Origin: Planctomycetota bacterium
GTDB lineage: Bacteria; Planctomycetota; Phycisphaerae; Phycisphaerales; SM1A02
DNA: 6,167 bases
Direction: 5' to 3'
NCBI GenBank assembly: GCA_003671065.1
Contig: QWPU01000197.1
Span: forward strand, 1-6,167
The translations under genes and the position numbers were made by a program. This document shows, piece by piece, positions 5,815 to 6,167 of this stretch; position 1 is the stretch's first letter; each line of letters begins with the position of its first letter. The notes beneath the pieces were generated by a model. That model was given only the letters and a program-made list of their open reading frames with translations, was not told the DNA's origin and searched no databases.

Positions 5815-6167
5815 CTAAGCCTTTGAAGAGGGTGAAAGACGAGAACGGAAAGCGAGCGCGTAGCCCGCGGGGATGACGAATAGATTAAGGAAAGTCGACG
5901 AGAGCAGTCCGCCGAGGACGACCACGGCGAGTGGCGAGAGCAATTCGCTTCCTGGCTTGCCGCTGGCCATCGCGAGCGGAACCAACCCGAGCGCCGCGGT
6001 GAGTGCGGTCATCAAAATTGGCACCAGTCGCTCCATCGAACCTTGCACAATGGCGACATAGAGCGATTTGCCCTCCACGGTGATCAGATGATCAAAGTGA
6101 TTCACCAGCAAGATGCCGTTGCGCACCGCGATGCCGAAGAGCGTCACGAAGCCCACCATGCCCGCGA
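5815..6167 (-). CDS. Heavy-metal RND efflux permease, CzcA/CusA type (partial, C-terminus only)
   Basis: The last 117 codons of a large inner-membrane pump are present, and the frame is open to the right edge. The Met codon at 6157-6159 is internal, not the start. The segment shows the last transmembrane bundle of RND transporters: GFVTLFGIAVRNGILLVNHF, then RLVPILMTALTAALGLVPLA, then GSELLSPLAVVVLGGLLSST followed by FLNLFVIPAGYAL. GIAVRNGI and MERLVPILMTAL favour the heavy-metal (HME) branch over the multidrug branch. Such pumps use the proton gradient to expel metal cations across both membranes with a periplasmic adaptor and an outer-membrane channel. Those partner genes would lie beyond the right edge. 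Full pumps are about 1,000-1,100 residues, so only the tail is seen. The His-rich lipoprotein gene follows four bases after the TAG stop. The metal cannot be told from this part. Confidence 0.9.
   Translation of the reverse strand, partial: AGMVGFVTLFGIAVRNGILLVNHFDHLITVEGKSLYVAIVQGSMERLVPILMTALTAALGLVPLAMASGKPGSELLSPLAVVVLGGLLSSTFLNLFVIPAGYALAFRSRLSPSSKA

Overview
The window looks like a chromosomal segment of a Gram-negative-type bacterium, most likely a planctomycete and perhaps of the Phycisphaerae. This rests on the style of the FtsH (long Pro/Gly-rich N-terminus, Cys in Walker A), on a BamD-like/LptE-like gene pair, and on weak use of Shine-Dalgarno sites. The placement comes from recognising family features, not from a search. 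No RNA genes, CRISPR arrays, insertion sequences or prophage genes were seen.

Layout. (1) Positions 1-661, minus strand: the N-terminal 220 codons of a diacylglycerol/sphingosine-type lipid kinase that runs off the left edge. It was found by reading the minus strand, because it has no stop inside the window. (2) Positions 662-780: a divergent intergenic region with a good sigma-70-like promoter that would start transcription almost exactly at the next ATG. (3) Positions 781-1890 and 1887-2453, plus strand: a secreted TPR protein of the BamD/YfiO type, overlapping by 4 bases an LptE-like lipoprotein. Together they form a small outer-membrane-biogenesis operon. (4) Positions 2454-2795: an intergenic stretch with no convincing gene. 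(5) Positions 2796-4946, plus strand: a complete FtsH membrane AAA+ zinc protease. (6) Positions 4947-5198: a convergent intergenic region unusually rich in structure, with five 11-bp tandem units, a bulged 10-bp hairpin and a perfect 14-bp hairpin. (7) Positions 5199-6167, minus strand: a His-rich putative lipoprotein directly behind the 3' end of a CzcA/CusA-type heavy-metal RND efflux pump, which runs off the right edge.

How the genes work together. The bamD-like and lptE-like genes both serve outer-membrane assembly. The lipid kinase and FtsH can be linked to envelope lipid and protein homeostasis, but only by inference. The right-hand pair is a separate metal-efflux operon that faces ftsH tail to tail. 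Most of the window is core housekeeping. The least explained parts are the His-rich lipoprotein and the repeat/hairpin cluster between ftsH and the metal operon. I see no clear evidence of an entirely new multi-gene system.
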